NCBI GenBank assembly: GCA_000729835.1 | Contig: JFHB01000041.1 | Coordinates: forward strand, 1 to 64,000 | Source of the DNA: Atkinsonella hypoxylon | Lineage: Eukaryota; Ascomycota; Sordariomycetes; Hypocreales; Clavicipitaceae | Direction: 5' to 3' | Length of the DNA stretch: 64,000 bases | In this document: piece by piece, positions 46,339 to 56,800 of the stretch | How the letters are laid out: each line of letters begins with the position of its first letter | How positions within the stretch are numbered: the stretch's first letter is position 1 | Made by a program: the position numbers and the translations under genes | Notes under the pieces: generated by a model | Database searches by the model: none | Told to the model about the DNA's origin: nothing | The model's input: the letters and a program-made list of their open reading frames with translations, nothing else

Positions 46339-46578
46339 CTACGCAGTCGTGAGCTGGTAGAAGTCCTCCTTGTGGTCATCGAGATGCTCCCCCCAGTGGA
46401 CGGGGCCCAGCTTGAGAATCCTGTGGCCACTGGCGCTGGATGATGTTCGTCGACGGACGGGCCCAGCAACTGCTTCGCTGGACGGGCTCTGCTCAGGCGA
46501 GGCCCGTCTGGCGGGCGCTCGGGGATATGAGGCCGAGGTGGCTGGCGCGAGAGGGAGGAAGAAGCTGTTGGAAGACAT
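46339..46578 (-). CDS. Small protein with conserved-looking C-terminus, 79 residues
   Basis: Single exon; I chose ATG 46578 (MSSNSFFLPLAP) because residues encoded upstream come from a ttgcg pentamer repeat. The first ~50 residues are Ser/Pro/Ala/Arg-rich (APARRASPEQSPSS, RRRTSSSASG). The end, ILKLGPVHWGEHLDDHKEDF, is compact and resembles a motif I recall in short hypothetical proteins of filamentous ascomycetes. No membrane segment or signal peptide is visible. The function is unknown. RRRTSS and RRAS are possible basophilic kinase sites (inference). The leader contains the (ttgcg)n array at 46607-46639. Confidence 0.7.
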   Translation of the reverse strand: MSSNSFFLPLAPATSASYPRAPARRASPEQSPSSEAVAGPVRRRTSSSASGHRILKLGPVHWGEHLDDHKEDFYQLTTA

Positions 46579-46606
46579 GGCTTTTCTATTGCTGCGTGCT
46601 TGTGTT

Positions 46607-46639
46607 TGCGTTGCGTTGCGTTGCGTTGCGTTGCGTTGC
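46607..46639. repeat. (TTGCG)n pentanucleotide repeat upstream of the 79-residue gene
   Basis: About six and a half copies of ttgcg, 30 bp before the ATG on the minus strand. The frame stays open through it (NATQRNATQ on the minus strand), so an in-frame extension exists but is unlikely to be real protein. Confidence 0.9.
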
Positions 46640-46990
46640 TTCGTTTTGTTTTGCTCGATGGAACTTGAGCTGTAGCCTACCTGGCCAACTAGTGTGCGAA
46701 AGATTCTGAAAAAAAAAAAAAAAATCGGACGAGTTGGGTTGGGCAGAGTTGTTCTTGGTTTTTGTCGGGCCAGCAAAGGAGGAGCAGGCGCCGTGCTCTC
46801 TTTATACTAACTCGGGGTTGCTGGTGCTGCTAGCTTTGCCGTCCGATGCCATGCCCACGCCCATGCAGATAGATGGATAGATTTCACAGGCCGTGATGCG
46901 TGTGCCATATCTACCCCACCCATGTCACGGCTTTTCCTGGTACCAGCAGGGGGTGGTGTGGTGGTGTCGACTCGCACGCAAAGCTACTAG

Positions 46991-47030
46991 GTACATGGGT
47001 ACATGGGTACATGGGTACATGGGTACATGG
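46991..47030. repeat. 8-bp minisatellite (gtacatgg), 5 copies
   Basis: Five perfect copies of gtacatgg in a row. This is the third 8-bp-unit array in the window. Confidence 0.95.
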
Positions 47031-50000
47031 TCCGTCGATCCCTCCCAGCCCGAGATAGTTATCCAGTTGTACACAAGTGCTCCGTCCGTACACGTCACCG
47101 CATCGAACAAGTGTCGCCGACCGGGAAATGCGGAATGGAGAAATTCTAACCGGGCCTCGATCCTTGAGCAAGTCAAGCAAAACACCCGCTCTCGTCATCA
47201 TTGCTTTAATACGCCAAATTGGTCAGCTGATCCGCAGAAATCTCCAACACTGTCTCGCGTTGGTCCAGGTTGTACCACGGGGAGAAAGGGGAGACGACTA
47301 CGGAGTACCTACCTACCTAGGTACCTACCAAGGTACCTAGGTAGTGAATGTAACTCTCTGTGCCACGCACATCCATTGGCGCCAAGCAATGGAGTGCACA
47401 CGCAACGCATCCCAGATGGTCCGCCAGTCGTCGTCCATCTGTGACATCGTGTCGCGGAGACCAGGACGGACTGGTCGATCAGCGAGTCCGACTCTCCATC
47501 GCCAGCAGCTCAGCAGGCGCATCGGCGCAGCAGCCTTATCCCCTGATTGGACGTGCCGCCTCCGAACCATGGCATTTTCCGGGGCGCCCTCGTCAACGTC
47601 CGTTTCCCATGTGCCGAGTGGAGTTTGACATTGTGCCGAAGCCGAACGTAGAATGCGGGGAACTGCTCTTCCGTTCCTTTGCTCGCTCACGGTTTGTAGA
47701 GGGAGTCAGGGAGGGAGAATAAAGAAAGGCCTTCTAACGAGCAAAATGCTTCATCCCGAGATCAAGCAGCGCATTTCTCCACCTCGTCCACCAGTACACA
47801 TACCCTACAGTCATCATGGCTCCCAATTCCAACAAGGACGTGCGAGAAACAACCACTCTGGAGAAAGGCTAGCCGATAGTTGTAATGCATTAGTATTAGT
47901 TCTCCAATCCCGCGATAGAAAAAGAACGTTGTGTCCTGAGTCACATGCCAAATATACTTCACCAGATCCACTATATATTCGAATTTTATCATTGATTTAT
48001 TTTGTGTCTGCTAATTCTCTGCGGAACTGGCTTGATTGAAAGGAGAGCCTGTGTGTATGAACAGCTATGGTGCCTTGGTCAATGTATGCAACATCACGTT
48101 TCGGGTTGACATATCTGTCAGCACGGATTCTCTGTATCCAGACTTTCATTACCTCAAAGACCCAAGATGCCAGATGAAGATTGTCCCCAAAATCGTGTCG
48201 CTTGTGCTTGCTTATTGTGTCTGCAGGTAAATTGCCTCTACTGCGTTCTCAGTCGTCCCAAACCCCGAACGTTCCGTTTCATGCATCTATTGGAATGCAA
48301 CTCAACTCAATCAGAAGCCCCGGAATTCTACAGGCCTTGGAGAAGTTGGGAACTTGACTTTACATGGCTGCTAAGATATCACTTTGATGATAGGTACAAT
48401 AGGTCTCCCCTCGGTGCTTCATGCTGTTTGTTATGTGTTGCAAGCTACCGCAGACTGATGGGGTTCGCCAGCCTTGCGTAACGGCGTAATTTGTAATATG
48501 TATTATACATGTAGGATGAAGCGCCGTCCGCAGCAGAAGCTGCTTCTAGATTATGGGCGTATCCTTCATACTCGCATCGATGCGAGCTAGTATATAAGTG
48601 GGAATGATATCTTGCCAGCGTACGGCAGCGTTCTATAATATCCCTTAGTGGTCCAGGGCTCAGTCACAATCTAATGCCCTATTCCGGTTTCTGGTAATGC
48701 TAATTGTGCTGACAAATATCATACAGATCCGCTCAATTTTCCTTAATGCACGCTTGCGCCTGGAAAGATCCTCCTTGATTCTGCCGGGAGTCTCCATAGT
48801 TCGGACATGGCTAACATATAATAGGCATGGATAAAATGTGAGACATAGAAGCGAATAGCGCAAGTTTCCTCCGCCTTGTGTCCTTGATCCTTTAAAAGAG
48901 CACGTTGTCCCATGCAAATGTTTCAACGGTTCACACAAGACTCGAAACGTTTTTGGCGGTTTCTCCTCTGTTAGCAACCTATGCAGTTCCCGACTGGCTA
49001 GGCATCTCTGGGTGGCGAAGAAGCATGGGCCGCGTTGGTAAACATTGTCAGAGAAAATAATGTCAATATCCTGGCAGGATGCCATCTCCTCTACTGTTCA
49101 GGCTGTGGTGGTTGTCTAGGCCTGGCATCAGCGCAAAATGAAGTTGAGCGGGCTGCAGAGTAGATGTGGATGCAGACCTCACAACTTCATAGAGGCCCGG
49201 GTGAAATGCGTTTGCTGCTCCATGTCTAGGCAGGGAAACCTTGTTAGAGAGACAGCGACCGAAGAAGAGTCAATCTTGTGCGAAGAAGAAGAATTCGCAT
49301 CAGCATAGGCGATGCTGTGGCGGGCCTGAAGCTGTGTCTTGGAGATTATTTGCAAGTGGAGTTCTTTGGAGATGTATCGACGATTGCACCACATTCCGGC
49401 CGCGGTCCATGTCAGTTATTCCAATGAGTATTATCAGGCCCCTGCCTTTTGAGAAGCGATCATCGAGATGTTTTTGAATATGGTCGACAGTAGGCATGGA
49501 ATATAATTTTGAAATGGTGAAAGCAACAGGATAGTGGGAGGTTCAAGGCATTTGAGGTCTGTGCTGGGTTGCTATGCTCGCGCAAGTGCTGTCAACTGGG
49601 TCAACTGGTCACAAGTGGGGTCCTTATCCTTATCCTTGGCGTTCCTATTGGTTGATGGTGATAAATCGACGCCCTCACATTTAGCTTCGTAGCCGACTTC
49701 ACGCCCCTTTTGTCTCTCTTCCTAACTGCCTAGGTAGGCACCTAGGTGGCTTGCACTTGCCCCCACCGCCTCGTCTAACCAAGCTACCTGGTAAGTAGCA
49801 GCTGCGAGCACTTGGCCACAAGCCAGACATATACCTAGGGGTAGGTACCTAGGTAGTTAGCCTAGCCGCGAGCTCAACCAGACTAGACCAGGCTTTTTTT
49901 GCTTTTTACTTCCTTCGTCTACTTGCTTTCGTTCTCGGCGCAAAGAATAGAGAGTGCTAGACCATCTTGGTTCTGGTTTGATCGGACCAACGCCCGTGGC

Positions 50001-51083
50001 CCGTGACCCGTGCGTGACCCGTGCGTGACCCGCTGACCGGAGCTTCGCGCTTGCATCATCCATCTCTGCGTCTTTGACCACATCCTAGATGCATCTCTAT
50101 CTCGCGCCCCTCTCCCCACACCCAGTTCTCGGTTGCAAATCACACGCCCTTATGCAGAGCTGTCGGATGTCGATGCACAAGTCGGTCTGCCTTTTTATTC
50201 TTGCTACAATTTCTCCTCTCACTACCATCCACGCCCAAGTGAATCATATGGTCTGAGGCCATATGGAGACCGTTTGCGGTTGTTGGTCTTTGCATGTACA
50301 TGTTTCGTGGTGATTTCGACTCCTTCTGCTTATCAAAGACGCTCAGCATGCTGTGTCAGACATACCGCACCTTCTCGACGTAGCCCACGCTCATGTCTTA
50401 GCCTACCTGATTTGGAGGATACACCTTCTTAATATCGCTCTCTGGGCGGCTCTGGGCGGGCATGACATGATCTAGCAAGTATCCACTTGTACGTTCTTGG
50501 CCTCCTTCTCTGTCCCCTTCGTTGCCAACCAACCGATATTTCCAAGTCTGTTCACGGAAATCAATATCACTACTAACGGTGAATGACAGAACCACCCGGC
50601 TTTATTAGCGTCTCTCTGTCTACCATCTGCATCATCCAGGGCAAGAGCACGGAAAGTCACGCCACTAGAAGCGTTGCTTAACCGTCGCTTTCCCTTTCGG
50701 TGTACTGGCAGAGTGGAAAATCGCATTTCTCGCTTTTGAGGCCTTGATTGGTGTTCCCTTTCCCCAGGCCAGGTTGAGACCTCGTTGACTCTTCTTCGGG
50801 CTGAGAAAACACCTCGGCCTGTTGGTGACAAGTTTATTCTAAGGCTTGCACAGGTCAGGTGTATAGCCTCGAAATTTCGATTCACTTTCAACAAGTCTCA
50901 TGAGTTAGACACTAAGGCTAGCCAAACAAAATAAGCAGGCCTCGAACGAGAGTCAGGGTTTTCTTATCTAGTATGTTTCCTCGAAGCTTTACAATTAGCC
51001 CGACCCATCTCTCACATACGGGACAGCAATTTGGTGTACTTCCCACACGCCGTCGCAAAACAAATACCAAGCACTTCGTTACC

Positions 51084-51251
51084 ATGTGCGTTTGGATCAC
51101 CACCCAGACCTGGACTTTCTGCGGATGCACTGTTACGGAGTCGTGTCGCAAGCCTGCTTGTGGTTGCTCTAATGTCGTCAGGCAGGGCACTCAAAAGTGG
51201 CAAGGCTACTGCGGACGTCCTCAGTGTCCTAGGCCTCTTCGGTCCACGTAA
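51084..51251 (+). CDS. Possible small Cys-rich protein, 55 residues
   Basis: A short frame, ATG 51084 to TAA 51251, with eight cysteines in 55 codons (positions 2, 13, 15, 21, 26, 28, 43 and 48), containing TFCGCT, ACGCSN and GYCGRPQC. The spacing loosely recalls short fungal proteins that begin with Met-Cys and bind metal through Cys/His, but I cannot assign a family. No secretion signal is present. The frame is open upstream to 50973, and no intron or promoter feature supports it. It could be chance, since long frames on the other strand overlap it. Confidence 0.25.
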   Translation: MCVWITTQTWTFCGCTVTESCRKPACGCSNVVRQGTQKWQGYCGRPQCPRPLRST

Positions 51252-52370
51252 ATGTTGCCATGATCCCTAACATGAGTTGAGTTGCGTTCAGACATACCTG
51301 GGGGCTCACTCGCCGGTACTTGGTCGCAGCCAGAAGCATAGGAGCTGCAACAAATTGATCAACAAAAGAAAGAAAGAAACCGTCAGGGTGCTGTCTTGGC
51401 TGTGTGTATAGCCCTCAGTAGGGCATCTATATCCGACCATGTGAGGGATCAAATCAAAGCAGCAGCTTCCTGTCGCAATTCGCACCCTCCTTATTCTTGT
51501 TTTTGATTTTTGAACCCTTCTTCACTTTATACATATGTACATTCTTTTACCACATTCCCCACCACATGTCTTTTCTGTCAAGCTGCGTTGTCTGCGGACT
51601 TGTTCGAGGCGCCTGTTGCAGTCAAAGGAGCTCGACGGATCTCGACTAAAATCTTCATCTTTCATTCACTCTCTTTTAATTTATTCTTTATTTGTTATTT
51701 TCTTCCTCTGTTTCATGCAATTCTCCATTTGTATATTTCTGGTAATTCGACCTCTGCGAATTACTCACGCGAGCTCCTCTCCACATCCCCTTTGAGGCGT
51801 CTTTCCTGCCCTTTAGGCACCATCCTCTCGCCAATGGGGCAAAAAGACGTAGTGGCTTGCTCGAGGCCATAGCATGCTACAGTGGAACTGAGGAGAGAAG
51901 CCGGTCACTATGAGGTTGAGGCGGATGTGTGGATAGAGATTGTATGCAGGGGACTCAGACTCGTACTTTAAAATGAATAGATGGCTAGACAATAGCAGTG
52001 TTTTGGCCCATGAACCACAATTTTTCAAAAGTTCCTGTTCTCCAGCCTGACTCGCTAGCGTCCCCCGTTCGTTCACTTTCTGACCGCATCTCGTCAGTGA
52101 TTCAATCTAGATTTGTGGTTGGCGATGCTGGAACGTCTTTTGCTCCAGCGCCTGCATCTGATTGGCCTGCTTGCCGACGGACTGTAGGCATAGTGGGCCG
52201 TGGCTGGACAGCCGGCGGCCATCTGCCGCACCGTACTCCGAAGACGGCACAAAACAATGTCGCATCCATTTTGACTGTTGCCACCTGGGAGTCTAACCAA
52301 TCCATCTCGCTTAGTTTTTTTTTATTTTCCGAGCGAAGAGGCGCCGGAGCCACGAGGCGCTGAGGGCCGG

Positions 52371-52392
52371 AAAAAAAAAATTTTTTTTTTTT
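52371..52392. repeat. A10T12 perfect palindrome
   Basis: Ten A followed directly by twelve T, with no spacer. Similar T-then-A arrangements lie at 23762-23793, 30569-30595 and 31222-31262. Such tracts can form hairpins in single strands or exclude nucleosomes. Confidence 0.85.
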
Positions 52393-53840
52393 GCCACATG
52401 ACAAAAATGACAAAAGGCCCTGCTGACGGATGCCACGCACCTCAGCGTTTTGATGCGTGAACACGGGGTCTCCGTAGACGTATTCCGTAGGCGAGCCTGA
52501 CATACAATGCCCATGAATGAATGACTTTACAAATTTCTACTTGCAGGGGTTGTTTGAGCTAATTAGATAGTAGCTTAGATAGTAGTGAGATATAGAGTGG
52601 AGATGATAGATACTTTAACTTTGGGGGGAAAATCTTGCAGGTCGACTTTCCGTGTGGGCGGCCCATGGCTTCGTGTAGATGGACTAGATACCATACAATA
52701 CTTTTACTCCGCGGGGAGAACGGCAAGGTACATGGACAGATGAGAGAGGAACACAGGGAAAGCAACGACCTTTTTTTTTTTTTTTTTTTTTTTTTTTTCA
52801 AAGCGCAAATGTGAATGCCAGGCTAGGGCAGGGCTCGGCTCGGGAAGGCCCAGTTCACTAGGTCCCGCCTGCGCCTGTGCACTGGCTCTCACCATGCAGC
52901 CGCGCATCGGAGACAAATCATGTGATACCGCACATTGCACCACCATCACCATCTCTGGCAAGTGGACTCGACTCGTCTTTCGTTTTCTTATGAAATTAGC
53001 TGACGAATGGTTGTCTGGTGTATCAGAGGAAAACGAACTGATACCTCCCTTGGAGATGCCCTGTATCGTGGTAGGTGTGGTGTCACAAAGCTGGGGAATC
53101 AGGTAGATAGGTCGGATCCGATGGTCGAATGGACTTCCTCGCGAGTGACCTTGAAGAGGCATGCACCCTTGCCTCACAACATGGATAGGCTTGTAAACCT
53201 ACCCTCTTTCGGAATGTCACCAGTCTCAGCAGTGCACTCATATGTCCCCAAATGCCATATTTGCTTATACTATCATGCACTATTCAATCCTGAAACCCGC
53301 CGTAGCAAATCACTCTACGTTATCCATACGTTCCTAATTCACTCGTACTCAATCTTGATTCCCCAGTCATCATTCTTCCTAGATAAAATAAGAAGACCAC
53401 TTCGGACTTCCAACTCTCGCCTTCAAGACCAGCCCCCGTCCGATATTGTACATATATTTTTTTTGTTTCTGTCTTTTACGTTTTTCCCCTGTGGCCATCA
53501 TTTTTATTATAATGGACTTTGTCCTTTTTTTTTTTTTTTGATTAACAAAAAGGTCGTCTTGCCAGATTGACAGTGTCATCTTATGCTAGCAATGTCTTTC
53601 TTCGCTCCCAACTGGTCTCTTCTCTCGGTCCTCCTACTTTTGGTGTATGCTCTATAACGCGGCCTTCTCTTTCCCCGTGACTTCAGGAAGTGAGAAAACG
53701 AATGTCAGGGGAACGAGCCAACGTGGCGCAAAAACTTGAAAAGGAATAACGGAAATAGACCGACACGGCAGGGGGGGTTGGGAAAGTAGTTGTTCGAGAA
53801 CAGCCTGTGCCTCGGATGCAATAATCAGTTAAAAAAAAAA

Positions 53841-56800
53841 TCAATCGTTAGAGGGCGAATTGGGTGAGCTGCAATGAGAGTGTTAGTCAAAGGCCCGTCA
53901 TGGGAAACATGGATACAAGGTAGTAAATTCAAAAACGTACTATTGATTGCCCGAGGTGCCCGGACCTGGAGTCCGGGGAGAGAAAGCAGGTGAGGTCGGC
54001 GAGTAGCTGGGGCTCGTCGGACTCTGCTGATTGCCAGGGCTCCTTTGGAAGCTTGGACTCGTGGGCGAGTATGCCTCAGGAGACGTTGGAGACCAAGACG
54101 GAGATGCTGGAGAGTATGAAGGAGAAGTAGCACCAGCGCCGTGCAAGTTGGGAGATGCAGGGCTGTAGTTCGGGCTTGCCGGAGAGTAGCTCGGTGATGT
54201 TGGCGAGTTGAACTGTGCAGGCGATGTGGGAGAGTAGTGTCGAGGCGATGTGGGCGAGGTTGGGGAGTAGCTCGGCGATGTCGGGCTGTAGTTGGGACTG
54301 GCAGGGCTGGTAGGTCGCAACATTGGTGATGTTGGCGAGAAGGATGGAGACGATGGGCTGAAAGAAGGTGAGGTCGCGTAACGACCAGTACCGCCATCCA
54401 GGAGCGGTGACGTGGGTGAGTAGCCCGCACTAGGCGATGTGGGAGAGTAGCCAGTCACGCCTGCGCTGAATGGTGATGTTGGAGACGTGCTGAACGGGCT
54501 CGTCGCGCCGCGCATAGAGTACGGGCTCATGGAACCGATGCCACCAAAGCCGCCACCGCCATACTCTGTGCCAAAGCCTGCAGGTGTCTCGGAACCGGCA
54601 CCTTGAATGGGGGAGAAGTTTCCTGCTGCCGGCGAGTTCATGCTCATGTAGCCCGAGTCGTTTGACATGGGTGAACCTGTGTCGTAAGGCGTGGCAGCAC
54701 CCTCAGCTTCGCCGTCCTTGACCGGCATGCCAGGCATCAGGCCCATGCGAGAGTTGTCTGAGATGACAGTCTCAAGCATCTTGGGATCGAGGTAGACGTC
54801 AAAGTTGCCTGTGCCCATCGGTGCCAGCTGTCCAAGCATTACGTTTTCAGAAATGCCGCGGCAGTCGTCGAGCTCACCGGTAGCAGCGGCCTCGAGAAGG
54901 ATTTCCACCGTTTCTTCGAATGAACAACGCATCAGCGCACCGGTGTCTGCGCGGTTGATACCGTGCCGCGTGACTGCAGAGATGCTACCTCGGTAAGTCA
55001 TCACGTCCACCAAAAGTGCAATGTGTCGATGATTGACATAAGAACCATCAAACGCCAACACATTGGTCAACTCCTTCACCAGGGCAGACCGGGCGGCTTC
55101 GATGCCAAAGACCTCAACAATCTGCCACAGATCGTTGGTGTATGTTCGCGTTGGGTCAACGCCTTCGACTGCAAGCACATCGCGTAGAGCGGATCCAGAG
55201 GTATCCAAGTACCACTGCGTACACTTGTCACTATCCTTCTTGGCAATCTCCGATCCATCGTCATCGATGACCAGTCGGGTACCCTTGGTCAAGAAAGCTC
55301 TCTCAACGCCTGGCACACCTCGAAGAGTCAAAGTATCGAGAAGATGGGCCTCGAGACGCTTCAGCATAACATCATCCTCAATCTTCTTCTCTCCATCTTC
55401 ATCCTTTTCATCATCGGTTCTGATGGTTCGAATACGGATAACTTGTTCGTCCGCGTTGTTGTCACTGAAGATGACAGCCAGATCATTAGGATATTCTTCC
55501 TTAATACGCTGAGCAACGTCATCAATCTTGATTTCTTTATCCAGAAGCTTTTGTCGGTCCAGAGTGATACGCAACAGCCATCGCGATTGTTGGTCGATTG
55601 TGTCCTGAGAATCGTCGGGAATCAAAAAATATGATTCGACCATGTCCATATCTTCGGCAATGTTGGTGCCTTGGATGTCAGGATCGTAGTAAATCTCTGT
55701 CACTGACGTGATGGAACGGAGGTTGGTATACTCTACAAGACTTCGAAGCTTCTTTGCCTGCTCTTGTGTTCCCAGATGTGTGTTGAGATACACGGCCATG
55801 CTAGGCGTCTTGATGTCCTTGGCAAGATTAAGAATTTCCTTGAGACGAGGTACACCAAGCGTGACATTTTTTGAAGACACACCGGCGAAATGGAAGGTGT
55901 TCAGAGTCATTTGTGTCGCGGGCTCACCGATGGACTGAGCAGCAAGAACTCCCACCATTTCACCAGGGCTGACAAACGATCGATCCCATCGGTTCTGCAA
56001 CTCTCCCAGAACATGGTCAAAGGCGAGTTTGTTCAGACGGTGAACCTTGACAATTTCTTTAAACGCAAGACGAGAGCGGATCAATGCCTTGAACAAAATA
56101 GTAGCATTGGTATCAGCCTCGACGGAGATGGGGTCTGCACCGCGCACAATCTTGAGCTCGTTCAGCAGACTCTGCACCCTGGGGATGACATCCACAGGTC
56201 TCAGATTACTGCGATCCGTTGCGCGAACGTTGAACACTCGCTTGGCAGTCTCAATCATACGGCCAATGTTGAGAGGCAGTTGCATCATCTCCTCTCCCAT
56301 TTTGGCCTGATTAATTATTCTCACAGTGCGACGGTCCTCCAGGAGGGCGTCCCATTCCGAGTCCAGAAGATCCATGGACTCCTTGTCACCTGCGAGCTCG
56401 TTGCCATACTCGTAATCTTTCTTGAACCAATCGGGAGGGTTGGCCAGATCAAGGCGATATTTCTTCTCAAAAGCTGCGTCAGACATTTTGAGAATGCCAA
56501 GCTTTTGCTTCTCAATGCACATGGCATCCAAGCCATCCTCACCATACAAAAACTGAATGATGTCTCCCAGCGAGTTTCGTACTGTTCCATCATAACGTGC
56601 GCTCAAATCCTCAAGAGCCTTGACTAGTCGTCGTTGAATATATCCAGTTTCGGCAGTCTTGACAGCAGTGTCGATGAGACCTTCTCGGCCAGCCATCGCA
56701 TGGAAGAAAAACTCGGTGGGTGTGAGACCACGGAGATACGAGTTTTCGACGAAGCCACGAGCTTCGGGGGAATAGTCGTCCTTTGTGAAATGCGGCAGGG

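Larger units (their letters stand above)
46579..53840. other. Gene-poor 7.3-kb stretch upstream of the RPB1 3' end
   Basis: No supported gene over the longest gap in the window. It contains four ACCTAGGT palindromes (47315, 47335, 49740 and 49847), an 8-bp array at 46991-47030, an A10T12 palindrome at 52371-52392 and a 28-T run at about 52771-52798. A 55-codon Cys-rich frame lies at 51084-51251 (listed separately). Possible contents are long non-coding RNA, decayed mobile DNA or regulatory DNA; the sequence does not decide. Confidence 0.55.

Noticed and set aside
48660..49085. 141-codon minus-strand frame in the gene-free block
   Set aside because: No domain, no plausible introns and no similarity to any family I can recall.
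53825..54430. 201-codon minus-strand frame rich in His, Arg and Pro at the RPB1 3' end
   Set aside because: It is the shifted frame of the CTD heptad repeats; the true frame encodes YSPTSPS-like repeats.
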